Source: Pullichristensenella sp002068815 (GTDB taxonomy: Bacteria; Bacillota; Clostridia; Christensenellales; Aristaeellaceae). Taken from it: a stretch of 64,000 nucleotides of DNA. The position numbers and the translations under genes are program-made. The stretch is taken from contig JAXGXF010000001.1 in the NCBI GenBank assembly GCA_040772885.1, positions 186,001 through 250,000 of the forward strand, written 5' to 3'. Numbering within the stretch: position 1 is the stretch's first letter; each line of letters begins with the position of its first letter. The notes under the pieces were generated by a model. The model saw nothing but the letters and a program-made list of their open reading frames with translations. It was not told the DNA's origin and searched no databases. Below, piece by piece: positions 1 to 10,096 of the stretch.

Positions 1-7
1 GAAGAAT

Positions 8-685
8 TCAGATTTCGAACTTGTACCCGTATCCCCAGACGGTCTGTATGCTGTTCTGGCAGGGGGAAATCTTGCCGCGGAGGCTCTTGACGTGCGAATC
101 GACGGTGCGGTCGGAGCCGAAGAAGTCCTGCCCCCAGACGAGCTCCAAGAGCGAATCCCGCGAAAACGCCTGCCGCTGGTTGCGCAGGAAGAACAGCAAT
201 AAGTCGAACTCCTTCGGCGTCAGCTTCACTTCGCTCCCGGCGACCGCCGCCTGATGCGTGTTCAGGTTCAGCGTTATGTCGCCCGCCTGGACGATGTTGA
301 CCATGCGCGCGTCGTGTCCCCAGATCGAGAGCAGGTTCTTGACGCGCGCGACGAGCTCGCGCGGGTAGAAGGGCTTGATCACGTAGTCGTTCCCGCCTGC
401 CTCGAAGCCTGCTAAGCGGTTCGACTCGTTTCCGTTGCGGCTGATGAAGATGACCGGCACGTTCGAGCCCTTGCGCAGGTGGCGGCAGACGATGTAGCCG
501 TCGATCTCCGGAAGCTCCGCCTCGAGGATCACGAGGTGGTATTCGCTCCGCCGGATGCGCTTCAGGGCCGAGATGCCGTCCGGCGCGTCGTCGCAAAGCC
601 AGCCCTCCGCATTCGCGCACAGCCGGATGATCTCGCGAACGGTGGCGTCGGCGTCGGCTACGAGCAGCTTCGTACCCTTCTCCAT
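8..685 (-). CDS. OmpR/PhoB-family response regulator with atypical receiver
   Basis: This is a 225-residue two-domain regulator: a receiver domain (about residues 5-118) and an OmpR-type winged-helix DNA-binding domain (about 130-225). The conserved receiver lysine is present (K104 in YVIKPF). The usual phospho-acceptor aspartate is replaced: the segment reads LVILEAELPEIDG, with E55 where families such as PhoB have Asp. The acidic pair is also altered to D11-A12-D13. I infer that it may act without phosphorylation. I chose the internal ATG at 685 because an AGGAGG site sits 5 bases upstream; the longer frame to 745 would run through the promoter. No histidine kinase is adjacent in the window. 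It lies downstream of the hydrogenase operon but has its own promoter. Confidence 0.9.
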   Translation of the reverse strand: MEKGTKLLVADADATVREIIRLCANAEGWLCDDAPDGISALKRIRRSEYHLVILEAELPEIDGYIVCRHLRKGSNVPVIFISRNGNESNRLAGFEAGGNDYVIKPFYPRELVARVKNLLSIWGHDARMVNIVQAGDITLNLNTHQAAVAGSEVKLTPKEFDLLLFFLRNQRQAFSRDSLLELVWGQDFFGSDRTVDSHVKSLRGKISPCQNSIQTVWGYGYKFEI

Positions 686-716
686 CGCGGCTCCTCCTCG
701 CCTCGAGTATGGCACC

Positions 717-745
717 ATTATACGCAATCGGTCGGCGGTTTTCAA
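717..745 (-). promoter_or_regulatory. sigma-A promoter of the response regulator gene
   Basis: On the minus strand, TTGAAA (740-745) and TATAAT (717-722) are separated by 17 bases, about 30 bases upstream of the chosen start codon at 685. Confidence 0.75.
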
Positions 746-762
746 CGGGAAATTGCAGCACG

Positions 763-796
763 CCCACCCGGAGCGGATTTTCCGTCCCCGGGTGGG
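763..796. repeat. Inverted repeat downstream of the hydrogenase operon
   Basis: CCCACCCGG at 763-771 pairs with CCGGGTGGG at 788-796. It lies just past the hydA stop codon. There is no T-tract on the minus strand, so a role as a factor-independent terminator is uncertain; it could instead be a 3' stabilising hairpin. Confidence 0.5.
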
Positions 797-815
797 TTTG
801 GGGCTTCCCTGTCGG

Positions 816-2810
816 CTAGAGCTTGTAGTCGGAGAGCACGCTCTTCAAGATCTCGACGCTCTCCTCCTTGTCGCGCAGTTCGGACTTCAGGCGGCGGTTC
901 TCGGCCTCGAGCTCGAGGATTCTGGGCGACTCGTGCTCCTCGCGCCCGCGGCGTGGCACCTCGACGACCGGCTTCTTCTTCGGCATGACCTTGCGCTGCT
1001 CCGCAGGCTCGACCGCGGTCGAGTAGTCGCTGCGCGCGAACTGGTTGAACTGGCCGCGCCGGACGTAGTGCGTGTGCAGAAGCTCGTGCGAGCGGTGGCC
1101 GTTCGGGGCGCCGAGGAACTTCTCGTACAGCGAGATCACGTACGGGTTTTCGTGGGACTTGCGCAATTCCTTGCTCTCGTCCTCGAGGTAGAGGTTCGAG
1201 AGCCGCTTCTCGCGCACGTCCGGGTCCTCCGAGCGCGGCTGCCCGCCGCCCATGATGCAGCCGCCGGGGCAGCCCATGACCTCGATGAAGTGGTAAGGGG
1301 ACTCCCCGCGCTCGATCTGGCGCATCAGCTTGTTCGCGCCCGCCAAGCCGCTCGTCACGGCGACGCGCACCGTCACGCCGTCGAGGAATCCATATTCGGG
1401 AACCGGGTTGTCGATCGTGATCGCGGCCTCCTTGACCTGGTCGAGGCCGACGATGGGCTTCACGTGCAGCCCGTCGAACGGGAGTTCGCGGCCGGTGACG
1501 ATCTCGTAGACGGTGCGAAGCGCCGCCTCCATCACGCCTCCGGTCAGGCCGAAGATGTCCGCCGCGCCGGTGGACATCCCGAGCGGGCTGTCGAACTCCT
1601 CGTCATCGAGCGACGCGAAGTCGATGCCGGCCGAGCGGATCATGTCCGCGAGCTCGCGCGTCGTCAGCACCGCGTCGACGTTCGGCATGCCGTCGTTCTT
1701 CATCTCCTCGCGCGCGATCTCGAACTTCTTCGCGGTGCAGGGCATGACCGAGACGACGAACATGTTTGCCGGGTCGACGCCGATCTCTCGCGCGTAGTAG
1801 GACTTCACGAGCGCGCCGAGCATCGTGTGCGGCGACTTGCAGGTGGAAAGGTGCTCCAATTGGTCCGGGAAGTTGTGCTCGACGTACTTGATCCAGCCCG
1901 GCGAGCAGCTCGTGATCATCGGGAGCGTCGCGCCTGCGCCGGTCAGCGCCTTTTTGACGCGCGTCAGGAACTCGGTGCCCTCCTCGAGGATCGTCAGGTC
2001 CGCCGCGAAGTTCGTGTCGAACACGTCCTTGAAGCCGAGCTTGCGAAGCGCGGCGACCATCTTGCCGGTGACGCGGGTGCCCGCCGGGAGGCCGAACTCC
2101 TCGCCGAGCGCGACGCGTACGGCCGGCGCAACCTGCACGACGGTGCGCACCCCCGGCTTCTCGAGCGCGTCCCAGACGGCGCGCTTCGCGCTCGTCTCCT
2201 TCAGCGCCCCAACCGGGCAGACGACCGTGCACTGGCCGCAGAACGCGCAGTTGACGGTCCCGATCGGAAGCCCCATCGCGGGGGAAATCTCGGTCTCGAA
2301 GCCGCGGTTTTGCGCGCCGAGCACGCAGGCCTCCTGCACCTCCGCGCACGCGGTCACGCAGCGGCGGCAGAGTATGCACTTCGACATGTCGCGCGTGATG
2401 GCGACCGAGGCGTCCATGTGGAAGCGCGACCGCTCGCCCTCAAAGCGCGAGGTGTCTACGCCAAGCTGCTTCCCCAGCGCCTGAAATTTGCAGCTCTGGT
2501 TGCGCGTGCAGCTCAGGCAGTCCTGCGAGTGGTCGGAGAGCATCAATTCGTAGAGGACCTTGCGCGCCTTGTTGACACGGTTCGAGTAGGTGTTGACGAC
2601 CATGCCGTTCTGGACCTTCGTCAGGCAGGCCGCCTGGAGGTTTTTCGAGCCCTCGACCTCGACGACGCAGATTCTGCACGCGCCGAACTGGTGGATGTCC
2701 TTCATGTAGCACAGGTTCGGGATGTTGATCGCGTTCCTGCGCGCCGCCTCCATGATCGTGATACCCTCCTCCACTTCGAAGGACTGGTTGTTGATGGTCA
2801 ATTGCACCAT
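816..2810 (-). CDS. hydA: [FeFe] hydrogenase catalytic subunit (group A, NADH/ferredoxin-linked type)
   Basis: This 664-residue cytoplasmic enzyme catalyses reversible proton reduction to H2. An N-terminal [2Fe-2S] domain has Cys34, Cys45, Cys48 and Cys62. Next come a His-Cys3 cluster segment (HSQDCLSC), two [4Fe-4S] ferredoxin motifs (CILCRRCVTAC and CAFCGQCTVVC) and the three H-cluster signatures TSCSPGW, MPCTAKKFE and GCPGGCIMGGGQP. The small-subunit-like end HTHYVRRG follows. Unusually, about 79 residues continue beyond that point; the last 35 or so are heptad-like and charged (ILELEAENRRLKSEL), which suggests a coiled coil. The gene is 5 bases downstream of hydB/gltD and third in the operon. 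The neighbours indicate a multimeric, possibly electron-bifurcating hydrogenase using NAD(H) and ferredoxin; bifurcation itself is inferred. Confidence 0.95.
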   Translation of the reverse strand: MVQLTINNQSFEVEEGITIMEAARRNAINIPNLCYMKDIHQFGACRICVVEVEGSKNLQAACLTKVQNGMVVNTYSNRVNKARKVLYELMLSDHSQDCLSCTRNQSCKFQALGKQLGVDTSRFEGERSRFHMDASVAITRDMSKCILCRRCVTACAEVQEACVLGAQNRGFETEISPAMGLPIGTVNCAFCGQCTVVCPVGALKETSAKRAVWDALEKPGVRTVVQVAPAVRVALGEEFGLPAGTRVTGKMVAALRKLGFKDVFDTNFAADLTILEEGTEFLTRVKKALTGAGATLPMITSCSPGWIKYVEHNFPDQLEHLSTCKSPHTMLGALVKSYYAREIGVDPANMFVVSVMPCTAKKFEIAREEMKNDGMPNVDAVLTTRELADMIRSAGIDFASLDDEEFDSPLGMSTGAADIFGLTGGVMEAALRTVYEIVTGRELPFDGLHVKPIVGLDQVKEAAITIDNPVPEYGFLDGVTVRVAVTSGLAGANKLMRQIERGESPYHFIEVMGCPGGCIMGGGQPRSEDPDVREKRLSNLYLEDESKELRKSHENPYVISLYEKFLGAPNGHRSHELLHTHYVRRGQFNQFARSDYSTAVEPAEQRKVMPKKKPVVEVPRRGREEHESPRILELEAENRRLKSELRDKEESVEILKSVLSDYKL

Positions 2811-2815
2811 GTGGC

Positions 2816-5800
2816 CTACCTCCTTTCACAGTGGAGACAGCGCATCGCCTCGGCCATCGCGGTGAGCTTGTGATAGCCCAGCACGACCTCGTCGAAGCTG
2901 CCCTTGCGCTTCTCCAGCTCAAGCATGTCCAAGGGATAGCGCGGGAGCTCCATCACGTCGTCGTCGTCCTCGAACGGGGAGAACTTGATCTCCTCGCCGC
3001 GGTTCAATACGCCGCGCCCGCCCAGGTACTTGTCGATCGCGATCGCGGCCTTCTTGCCGTCGGCGATCGCCTGTATGACGCTGTCCGGGCCGCGCACGAT
3101 GTCGCCGCCGGCGAACACGCCGGGCATCGTCGTCATCATCGTGTCGTGGTCGACGGTGAACGTGCCCCACTGCGTGCGGCCGATCTCGCCGACCGGGATG
3201 AACGGGAGGTCGGCGTACTGGCTGATCGCCGGGATGACGGTGTCCGCCTCGAGGAACTGCGTCGGCTTGTCGCTCGGCACGGACTTGCGCCGGCCGCTCG
3301 AGTCGAACTCGCCGAGCGTCATCTTCTTGTACTCGACCTCGACGACGTGGCCGTCCTTGTTGCCGATGAAGCGCACCGGCTGCGCGAGCGGTATGACCTT
3401 GACGCCCTCCTCGATCGCCTCGTGCACCTCGTTTTCGTAGGCGGGCATCATGTTCTGCGTGCGGCGGTAGAGTATCGTCACGTTCTTCGCGCCCTTGCGA
3501 AGCGCGGTTCTCGCCGAGTCGACCGCGGTGTTGCCGCCGCCGATGATGACGACGTTTTTGCCGACCTCGACCTCGCGGTTCAGCTTCACCTTCTTCAGGA
3601 AGTCTACGCCATGAATGACGCCCTTCAGGTCCTCGCCCGGGATGTCGGCCCTCTGCGGGAGCTGCGTGCCGGTCGAGACGAAGATCGCGTCGCTGTCGCT
3701 CCGCAGGTAGTCGAACGCGATGTCGCGCCCGACCTCGGTGTTCAGGTGGACGATGACGCCCTCCTGCTCGATGAGGTTGATCTCGTGCTGCAGCACCTCC
3801 ATCGGCAGCCGGTACTCGGGGATGCCGTACGCGAGCACGCCGCCGGCGACGTCCTCGCCCTCATAGACGTCGACCTCGTAGCCGATGCGCACGAGATAGT
3901 GCCCGCAGGTGAGCCCCGCCGCGCCCGCGCCGATGATCGCGACCTTCTTGCCGTTCTTCGGGAAGATGATGTCCTTGATGAACGCCTTTTCATGCTTGTG
4001 CGCGTAGTCGGCGACGAACTTCTTCAAATCGCAGATCGCGACCGCCTCGTCGAGCGTCCTTCTGCGGCACTTGCTCTCGCAGGGCCTGGTGCAGATGCGC
4101 CCGCAGACGGCCGGGAACGGGTTCTCCTGCCGGATCAGGTTGTAGGCGTCGATGAAGCGCCCCTCGGCGATCAAGGACGTATAGCCGGGCACGTTGACGT
4201 TCGCCGGGCAGGTGTTCTCGCAGGGCGAGATGAACAGCGAAGAGCAGACGCCCGCGCGGCACCGCTTGTAGCGGATGTGCTCCTCGAACTCGTCGCGGAA
4301 GTTCTTGATCGCGCTCAGGACCGGGTTCGGCGCGGTCTGGCCGAGGCCGCAGATCGCGGTCTCCTGGATGATCTCGCCGAGCTCCTCGAGGAGCTCTATG
4401 TCCCCCTCCTCGCCCTCGCCGCGCGTGATGCGCTCGAGTATCTCGAGCATGCGCTTCGTTCCGAGCCGGCAGGAGACGCACTTTCCGCAGGACTCATCCT
4501 TGATGAAATCGAGGAAGTAGCGCGCGGTATCGACCATGCAGGTGTCCTCGTTCATCGTGATCAGGCCGCCGGAGCCCATGATCGCGCCGAGCTTCTTGAT
4601 GTCTAAGTAGTCGGTCGGCGTGTTCAGGTTCTCGCGCGTCAGGCAGCCGCCGGACGGCCCGCCGATCTGCGCGGCCTTGAACTGCTTGCGCCCCGGCACG
4701 CCGCCGCCGATGTCGAACAAGATGTTTCCCAGCGGCGTCCCGATCGGCACCTCGACGATGCCGGTGTTCGTGATGTCGCCCGCGAGCGCGAACACCTTCG
4801 TGCCCTTGCTCTTCTCGGTTCCGAAGCCCGCGTACCACGCTGCGCCCTTCTGCATGATCGCCGGGACGTTTGCGAGCGTCTCGACGTTGTTGATGATCGT
4901 CGGCTTCCCGAACAGGCCGTTCTGGAACGGGAACGGCGGCTTCTGCCGGGGTTCGCCGCGCTCGCCCTCGATCGAGTTCATGAGCGCGGTCTCCTCGCCG
5001 CAGACGAACGCGCCGGCGCCGATGCGTATCTCGATGTCGAAGTCGAAGCCGCTTCCGAAGATGTCCTTGCCCAGAAGCCCCATCTCGCGCGCCTGTTCCA
5101 GCGCCTTTTCGAGCCGCGCGATCGCGAGCGGGTACTCCGCGCGCACGTACACATAGCCCAGATGCGCGCCGATCGCGTATCCGCCGATCAGCATGCCCTC
5201 GACCACGGAGTGCGGGTCGCCCTCGATGATCGAGCGGTCCATGAACGCGCCGGGGTCTCCCTCGTCGGCGTTGCAGACGATGTATTTGATCGGCCCCGGG
5301 GCCTTGAGCCCGGCCTCCCACTTGACGCCGGTCGGGAAGCCCGCGCCGCCGCGCCCCATCAGCCCGGACGCCTTGATCTCGTTGACGACGTCCGCGCCAG
5401 TCATGCCGGTGAGCGCCTTTGCCGCAGCCTGATATCCGTCCCGGGCGATGTACGCCTCGATGCGCGCGTGCTCCATCGCGCCGCAGTTGCGAAGCGCGAT
5501 CTTGACCTGCTCGCGGAAGAAGTTGATGTCCTCGATCTTCGGCACGTGCTTCCTAAGCGAATGGTCGTAGAACGTATATTGCTTGAGGATTTCGCCGTTG
5601 ACCAGGTGCGCCTGCACGATCTCCTTCGCCGAGTCGGGCGTGAGCTTTGTGTAAAACACGCCGTCCGGCTCGATCAGCATGACCGGCCCGACCGCGCAGG
5701 TGCCTATGCAGCCGGTCTCGAGAACGAGCGCCTGATCCCTGAGCCCGTGCTGCTCGAGCGCCGCGAGAAGCGCCTTCTCAACGTCCTGGCAGCCCGATGA

Positions 5801-5908
5801 GACGCAGCCGGCGCCGCCGCAGACCAGAATGTGGTACTTGTAAGCGTTCAGCTTCGCGAGGTAGTCGTCGCGTATGATTTTAAGCTCCGGAAGACCCGTA
5901 ACCTTCAT
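2816..5908 (-). CDS. hydB: NuoF/HydB-like NADH:FMN subunit fused to a GltD-like FAD oxidoreductase
   Basis: This is a 1030-residue fusion. Residues 1-110 form a thioredoxin-like [2Fe-2S] domain (C30, C35, C67, C71). Residues of about 130-540 are the NuoF/HydB module, with the FMN loop GRGGAGFPTG, the NADH-loop motif ADEGDPGAFMDR and the [4Fe-4S] motif SCGKCVSC plus a distal Cys. From about 560 the protein becomes a GltD/NfnB-like module with FeS motifs (CENTCP, CGRICTRPCESKC), a first dinucleotide fold (IIGAGAAGLTCG) and a second (IIGGGNTAVDSA). In typical HydB proteins the C-terminus is a two-cluster ferredoxin; here the GltD module takes that place and the chain ends at MRCLHCERR. It would pass electrons between NAD(P)H, FeS clusters and HydA. 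The NADPH role of the GltD part is an inference. The ATG at 5908 follows an AGGAGG-type site. Confidence 0.92.
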   Translation of the reverse strand: MKVTGLPELKIIRDDYLAKLNAYKYHILVCGGAGCVSSGCQDVEKALLAALEQHGLRDQALVLETGCIGTCAVGPVMLIEPDGVFYTKLTPDSAKEIVQAHLVNGEILKQYTFYDHSLRKHVPKIEDINFFREQVKIALRNCGAMEHARIEAYIARDGYQAAAKALTGMTGADVVNEIKASGLMGRGGAGFPTGVKWEAGLKAPGPIKYIVCNADEGDPGAFMDRSIIEGDPHSVVEGMLIGGYAIGAHLGYVYVRAEYPLAIARLEKALEQAREMGLLGKDIFGSGFDFDIEIRIGAGAFVCGEETALMNSIEGERGEPRQKPPFPFQNGLFGKPTIINNVETLANVPAIMQKGAAWYAGFGTEKSKGTKVFALAGDITNTGIVEVPIGTPLGNILFDIGGGVPGRKQFKAAQIGGPSGGCLTRENLNTPTDYLDIKKLGAIMGSGGLITMNEDTCMVDTARYFLDFIKDESCGKCVSCRLGTKRMLEILERITRGEGEEGDIELLEELGEIIQETAICGLGQTAPNPVLSAIKNFRDEFEEHIRYKRCRAGVCSSLFISPCENTCPANVNVPGYTSLIAEGRFIDAYNLIRQENPFPAVCGRICTRPCESKCRRRTLDEAVAICDLKKFVADYAHKHEKAFIKDIIFPKNGKKVAIIGAGAAGLTCGHYLVRIGYEVDVYEGEDVAGGVLAYGIPEYRLPMEVLQHEINLIEQEGVIVHLNTEVGRDIAFDYLRSDSDAIFVSTGTQLPQRADIPGEDLKGVIHGVDFLKKVKLNREVEVGKNVVIIGGGNTAVDSARTALRKGAKNVTILYRRTQNMMPAYENEVHEAIEEGVKVIPLAQPVRFIGNKDGHVVEVEYKKMTLGEFDSSGRRKSVPSDKPTQFLEADTVIPAISQYADLPFIPVGEIGRTQWGTFTVDHDTMMTTMPGVFAGGDIVRGPDSVIQAIADGKKAAIAIDKYLGGRGVLNRGEEIKFSPFEDDDDVMELPRYPLDMLELEKRKGSFDEVVLGYHKLTAMAEAMRCLHCERR

Positions 5909-5928
5909 GTCCCCTCACCTCCTCAGGC

Positions 5929-6417
5929 TCAGAATTTCGTGAGAATGCTCTCCAGCTTGTTGACGTTGACCTGCTTGAACACCTCGTCGTCGATCAGCAT
6001 CGCCGGCGCGAGCCCGCACGCGCCGATGCAGCGCGCGACCTCCAGCGTGAACTTGCCGTCCTGCGTCGTGCCGCCGAGCTCGACGCCCAGCCGCTGCATC
6101 AGCCCCTCCAGCACTCGCTTGCCTCCGCGCACGTAGCAGGCGGTTCCCAGGCACACGCGTATCGTGTGCTCGCCGCGCGGCACCGTCGAGAAGAACGAAT
6201 AGAACGACACCACGCCAGAAATCTCCGACAGCGGTATCCCCATCTCCCTGGAGATGAACATCTGCACCTCCAGCGGCAGGCAGCCGTAGATCTGCTGCGC
6301 CAGGTGCAATACCTGGATCAGGCTCCCGTCCTTGCCCCTGTAGAGGTCGATGACGTTCGCGATCTGGGCCAGTGCCTTCTCGTGATCGGTGCCCGGACAT
6401 GTGCATTTCGCTTGCAT
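5929..6417 (-). CDS. hydC: NuoE/HydC-like [2Fe-2S] subunit of the hydrogenase
   Basis: This 162-residue thioredoxin-like ferredoxin belongs to the 24-kDa NuoE family. The four-cysteine [2Fe-2S] site is visible as CLGTACYVRG and CIGACGLAP. The length is normal for HydC subunits. It is the first gene of the operon, followed 20 bases later by hydB/gltD. It should sit beside the FMN site of HydB and relay or branch electrons. The start at 6417 has a GAGAGGAGGG ribosome site at suitable distance. Confidence 0.93.
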   Translation of the reverse strand: MQAKCTCPGTDHEKALAQIANVIDLYRGKDGSLIQVLHLAQQIYGCLPLEVQMFISREMGIPLSEISGVVSFYSFFSTVPRGEHTIRVCLGTACYVRGGKRVLEGLMQRLGVELGGTTQDGKFTLEVARCIGACGLAPAMLIDDEVFKQVNVNKLESILTKF

Positions 6418-6480
6418 ACTCGAGATTCCCTCCTCTCGCCTCGGTCGTTGGTCCTGTCGGTCGGAACGGAAATCCTCCCG

Positions 6481-6509
6481 TTAACGGAATTTTATCACGG
6501 AGTTGTCAA
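6481..6509 (-). promoter_or_regulatory. Possible hydrogenase operon promoter
   Basis: On the minus strand a perfect TTGACA (6504-6509) is followed after 17 bases by CGTTAA, a poor -10. The GTTAAC palindrome overlapping it could be part of a regulator site (the NADH sensor Rex would be a natural candidate), but no full Rex dyad was found. Confidence 0.3.
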
Positions 6510-6623
6510 GGATGTATGAGGGCGACCGCTTCCGGGGGAATTATTTGTGCGACAGAGCCGAATCTGCGAAGATTTCCATCACATTCCGATCACATGTTGC
6601 CCGAAACGGGGCGTACAAGTTCC

Positions 6624-6657
6624 AAAAAGCGAAACGCCCTCCGAAGGAAGGCGTTTT
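6624..6657 (-). terminator. Rho-independent terminator after the DEAD-box gene
   Basis: On the minus strand an AAACGCC/GGCGTTT stem with an inner CTCC/GGA extension is followed by a T5 run (A5 at 6624-6628 on the plus strand). It sits about 30 bases past the helicase stop. Confidence 0.8.
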
Positions 6658-6687
6658 CCCCATCTATTCTGTTGCCAAATCGCGGAA

Positions 6688-7980
<1,293 letters not shown>

Positions 7981-8073
7981 GTGTTCTTCCTGTCTAATTT
8001 CGTTCCCTCCCGCTAGTATAGCACGTTTCCGGGGCTCCCCGCCGTAGTTTGCGTGAATATTTGATTACGGACG

Positions 8074-8781
8074 TCAGAGGAACAGCCTCTTCAGGATGTT
8101 TTCCTTGAGCTTCGGCCTGCGCTCGATGATGCGGAACACCGCACTCAGCGCCGCGAGCGGGAGCAGCGCGTACAGCGACCACACGAGCCGCACCTCCCCG
8201 TCGATCCACAGATCGATCAGCGATTCAAGCCCCGCGAGCACCGCGGCGGCGATCAAAAAGACGATCGACACCTTGTCGAGCGCCGGCATGCGGCTGCGCC
8301 GGCAGACGTAGACGGAGATCATCGCGGAGCAGCCCGCGAGCATGGTCAGCGGGAGCGCGAGCGCCGGAAACCACGCAAAGCCGCCGGACATCCACGCGAC
8401 GAGCGCGAGGTAGAGCGCGGACGACAGCGTGTTCAGCGCGATGTAGAGGTACGGCCGCTCGACGTTCAGCCAGAACGGCAAAATGACCCAGCAAAACGCG
8501 CAGCCGCACGCGCCGAGCACGTAGGCCGACCAGGTCATGTGCTGGTCGAGTATCAGGTCGCTGAACAGCACCGCCGCCATCGGGATCAGCAAGAACAGCG
8601 ACGCGAGCTTCGCCCCGTAGCGATGGTCGATCTTCGTCGGTACGACCTCGAGCCGCTCCGGATACGGCCTCTCCTCCGGCTCGCTCCACGGCTGGTTCGG
8701 GTCGAGCACCGGCGTCTTGCACAGCGGGCAGCTCTCCTCCGACGGCGCGAGCTCCACGCCGCAATGCACGCAATACGACAT
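8074..8781 (-). CDS. Zinc-ribbon polytopic membrane protein (DUF6320-like)
   Basis: The protein has 235 residues. It opens with a zinc ribbon (CVHCGVEL and CPLCKTPV), then a short charged linker and about six hydrophobic segments from residue 60 to the end. The overall plan and its position behind an acetyltransferase/hydrolase pair match a family I recall as DUF6320; the function is unknown. It starts 5 bases after the acyltransferase stop, so it is probably co-transcribed with it. Confidence 0.8.
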   Translation of the reverse strand: MSYCVHCGVELAPSEESCPLCKTPVLDPNQPWSEPEERPYPERLEVVPTKIDHRYGAKLASLFLLIPMAAVLFSDLILDQHMTWSAYVLGACGCAFCWVILPFWLNVERPYLYIALNTLSSALYLALVAWMSGGFAWFPALALPLTMLAGCSAMISVYVCRRSRMPALDKVSIVFLIAAAVLAGLESLIDLWIDGEVRLVWSLYALLPLAALSAVFRIIERRPKLKENILKRLFL

Positions 8782-8785
8782 AACC

Positions 8786-10081
8786 TCACCTCTGATTGCT
8801 TTCCACCCGGACGGGTATTCCCATCTTGATCAGCGTCGTAAAGAACGCGCGTTCGATATAGGGCTCGCGGATCACCCGCGAGAAGCTGATGTACATGTTC
8901 CCGCCGTAGCTGACACACGCCGCGACGACGGGGTTGCGGTACGGCACGCCCAGCAGGAAGTCCATCCGCGTGACGTGCGGGCGCATCTCCTCCGGGAGCA
9001 CGACCTCGCCGAGGTTTGAGAACGTCGTCGAGCAGTAGCGGTCGCCCTGCAGCATGAACATCGCCTTCATAAACGGCGACTTGACGAACAGCGGCATCGC
9101 GCGCACGGCGAAGTTCTTCTCGGAGTTGACGTTCGCGGACATCCGCGCGTTGAGCCCCTTTTCCGAGATTTCGAGTCCGAGCGTGTGCTTGACGAGGTTC
9201 AGGATTTCTTCAAATGTGTATCGGCCGTACGCGCTGTCGATGCCGACGTTGAGATACGACGAGAAATTCCGAAGCGTCGTCGAGCCGTAGAACCGCCGCA
9301 GGTTGATCGGCAGCGACACCTTGACCGGCATGCGCCGCTTGCGTCGGACGGGGTCCTTCTGCTGCATCTCCTGGAAGCAGCCGATCAACACCGACGTCAG
9401 GAACGCCGAGACGCTGACGCCGAGCGACTTCGCCTTCTCGATCACGGCCTTCGCGGGCATGATGCCGGTCGTGATGTTCAGAAAATAGCGGCGCTCGGGC
9501 GTGCCGGAGATCGTATAGGCGGGCTTTTCAAACCGGCTCTTGCCCTGCCCGCGCGCGTGTTTTAAGAAGCTGTCCTCGATCTCCTCGCCGCGCGGCGCCT
9601 CCCGGCAGTTGAGTATCCTGTCCGTGCACGGGATGTGAAGCCCCTTTTTGACGTGCAGATACTCGGCGGCGAGCGTCAAGAGAAAGCTCAGCCCGCCGGT
9701 GCCGTCCGTCAGCGCGTGGAAGAACTCGACCGCGATCCTGCGGCCGTGGTAGCGGATTCGGTACATGAACCGCCCGTTTTCGCGCAGGTCCATCCGGACG
9801 AGCGGGTTTCCGACGTCCTGCTGGAGCTCCGGCTGGCCGTTCATCCGCTCGAGGTAATACCAGAACAGCCCGCGGCGCAGCCGGTAGCCGAACGTCGGAA
9901 AGCGCCTGAGCACCGTGCGGTGCGCGCGCGCGAGCGCCTCCGGGTCGACCGGCTCCGCGAGCGTCACGGACAGCCTGAACATCGGCGCCCAGCCGTGCGA
10001 GCGCGCGGGCGGATAGATTTTCGCCGCGTTGTCGAGCTTCAGCCACGCGGGGACCGCCCCGCCGACCGTCTTTTTCGCCAT
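8786..10081 (-). CDS. Condensation-type acyltransferase (alcohol acetyltransferase-like)
   Basis: This 431-residue protein resembles the CoA-dependent acyltransferase/condensation superfamily (alcohol acetyltransferase, PapA5, wax-ester synthase relatives). The catalytic HHxxxDG motif appears as FFHALTDGTGG near residue 130, with the first His replaced by Phe but the catalytic His and DG retained. A late hydrophobic segment with NLGEV resembles the DFGWG region. The gene is 15 bases after the hydrolase stop. Acceptor and donor are unknown; transfer of an acyl group to an alcohol, coupled to the adjacent esterase, is an inference. Confidence 0.8.
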   Translation of the reverse strand: MAKKTVGGAVPAWLKLDNAAKIYPPARSHGWAPMFRLSVTLAEPVDPEALARAHRTVLRRFPTFGYRLRRGLFWYYLERMNGQPELQQDVGNPLVRMDLRENGRFMYRIRYHGRRIAVEFFHALTDGTGGLSFLLTLAAEYLHVKKGLHIPCTDRILNCREAPRGEEIEDSFLKHARGQGKSRFEKPAYTISGTPERRYFLNITTGIMPAKAVIEKAKSLGVSVSAFLTSVLIGCFQEMQQKDPVRRKRRMPVKVSLPINLRRFYGSTTLRNFSSYLNVGIDSAYGRYTFEEILNLVKHTLGLEISEKGLNARMSANVNSEKNFAVRAMPLFVKSPFMKAMFMLQGDRYCSTTFSNLGEVVLPEEMRPHVTRMDFLLGVPYRNPVVAACVSYGGNMYISFSRVIREPYIERAFFTTLIKMGIPVRVESNQR

Positions 10082-10096
10082 GACCGCCTCACCTCG

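Noticed and set aside
763..796. Factor-independent terminator for hydA
   Set aside because: The hairpin is strong but lacks a T-tract on the minus strand; kept only as an inverted repeat.
555..2873. 772-codon plus-strand frame opposite hydA
   Set aside because: It is an antisense shadow produced by GC-rich codons; it has no ribosome site and the product is Arg/Ala/Asp-rich low complexity, while the minus strand encodes a clear hydrogenase.
2831..4606. 591-codon plus-strand frame opposite hydB
   Set aside because: Same shadow effect; no recognisable motifs and biased composition.
6481..6509. Rex operator at the hydrogenase promoter
   Set aside because: Only a GTTAAC half is present; the full TTGTTAA-type dyad is missing.
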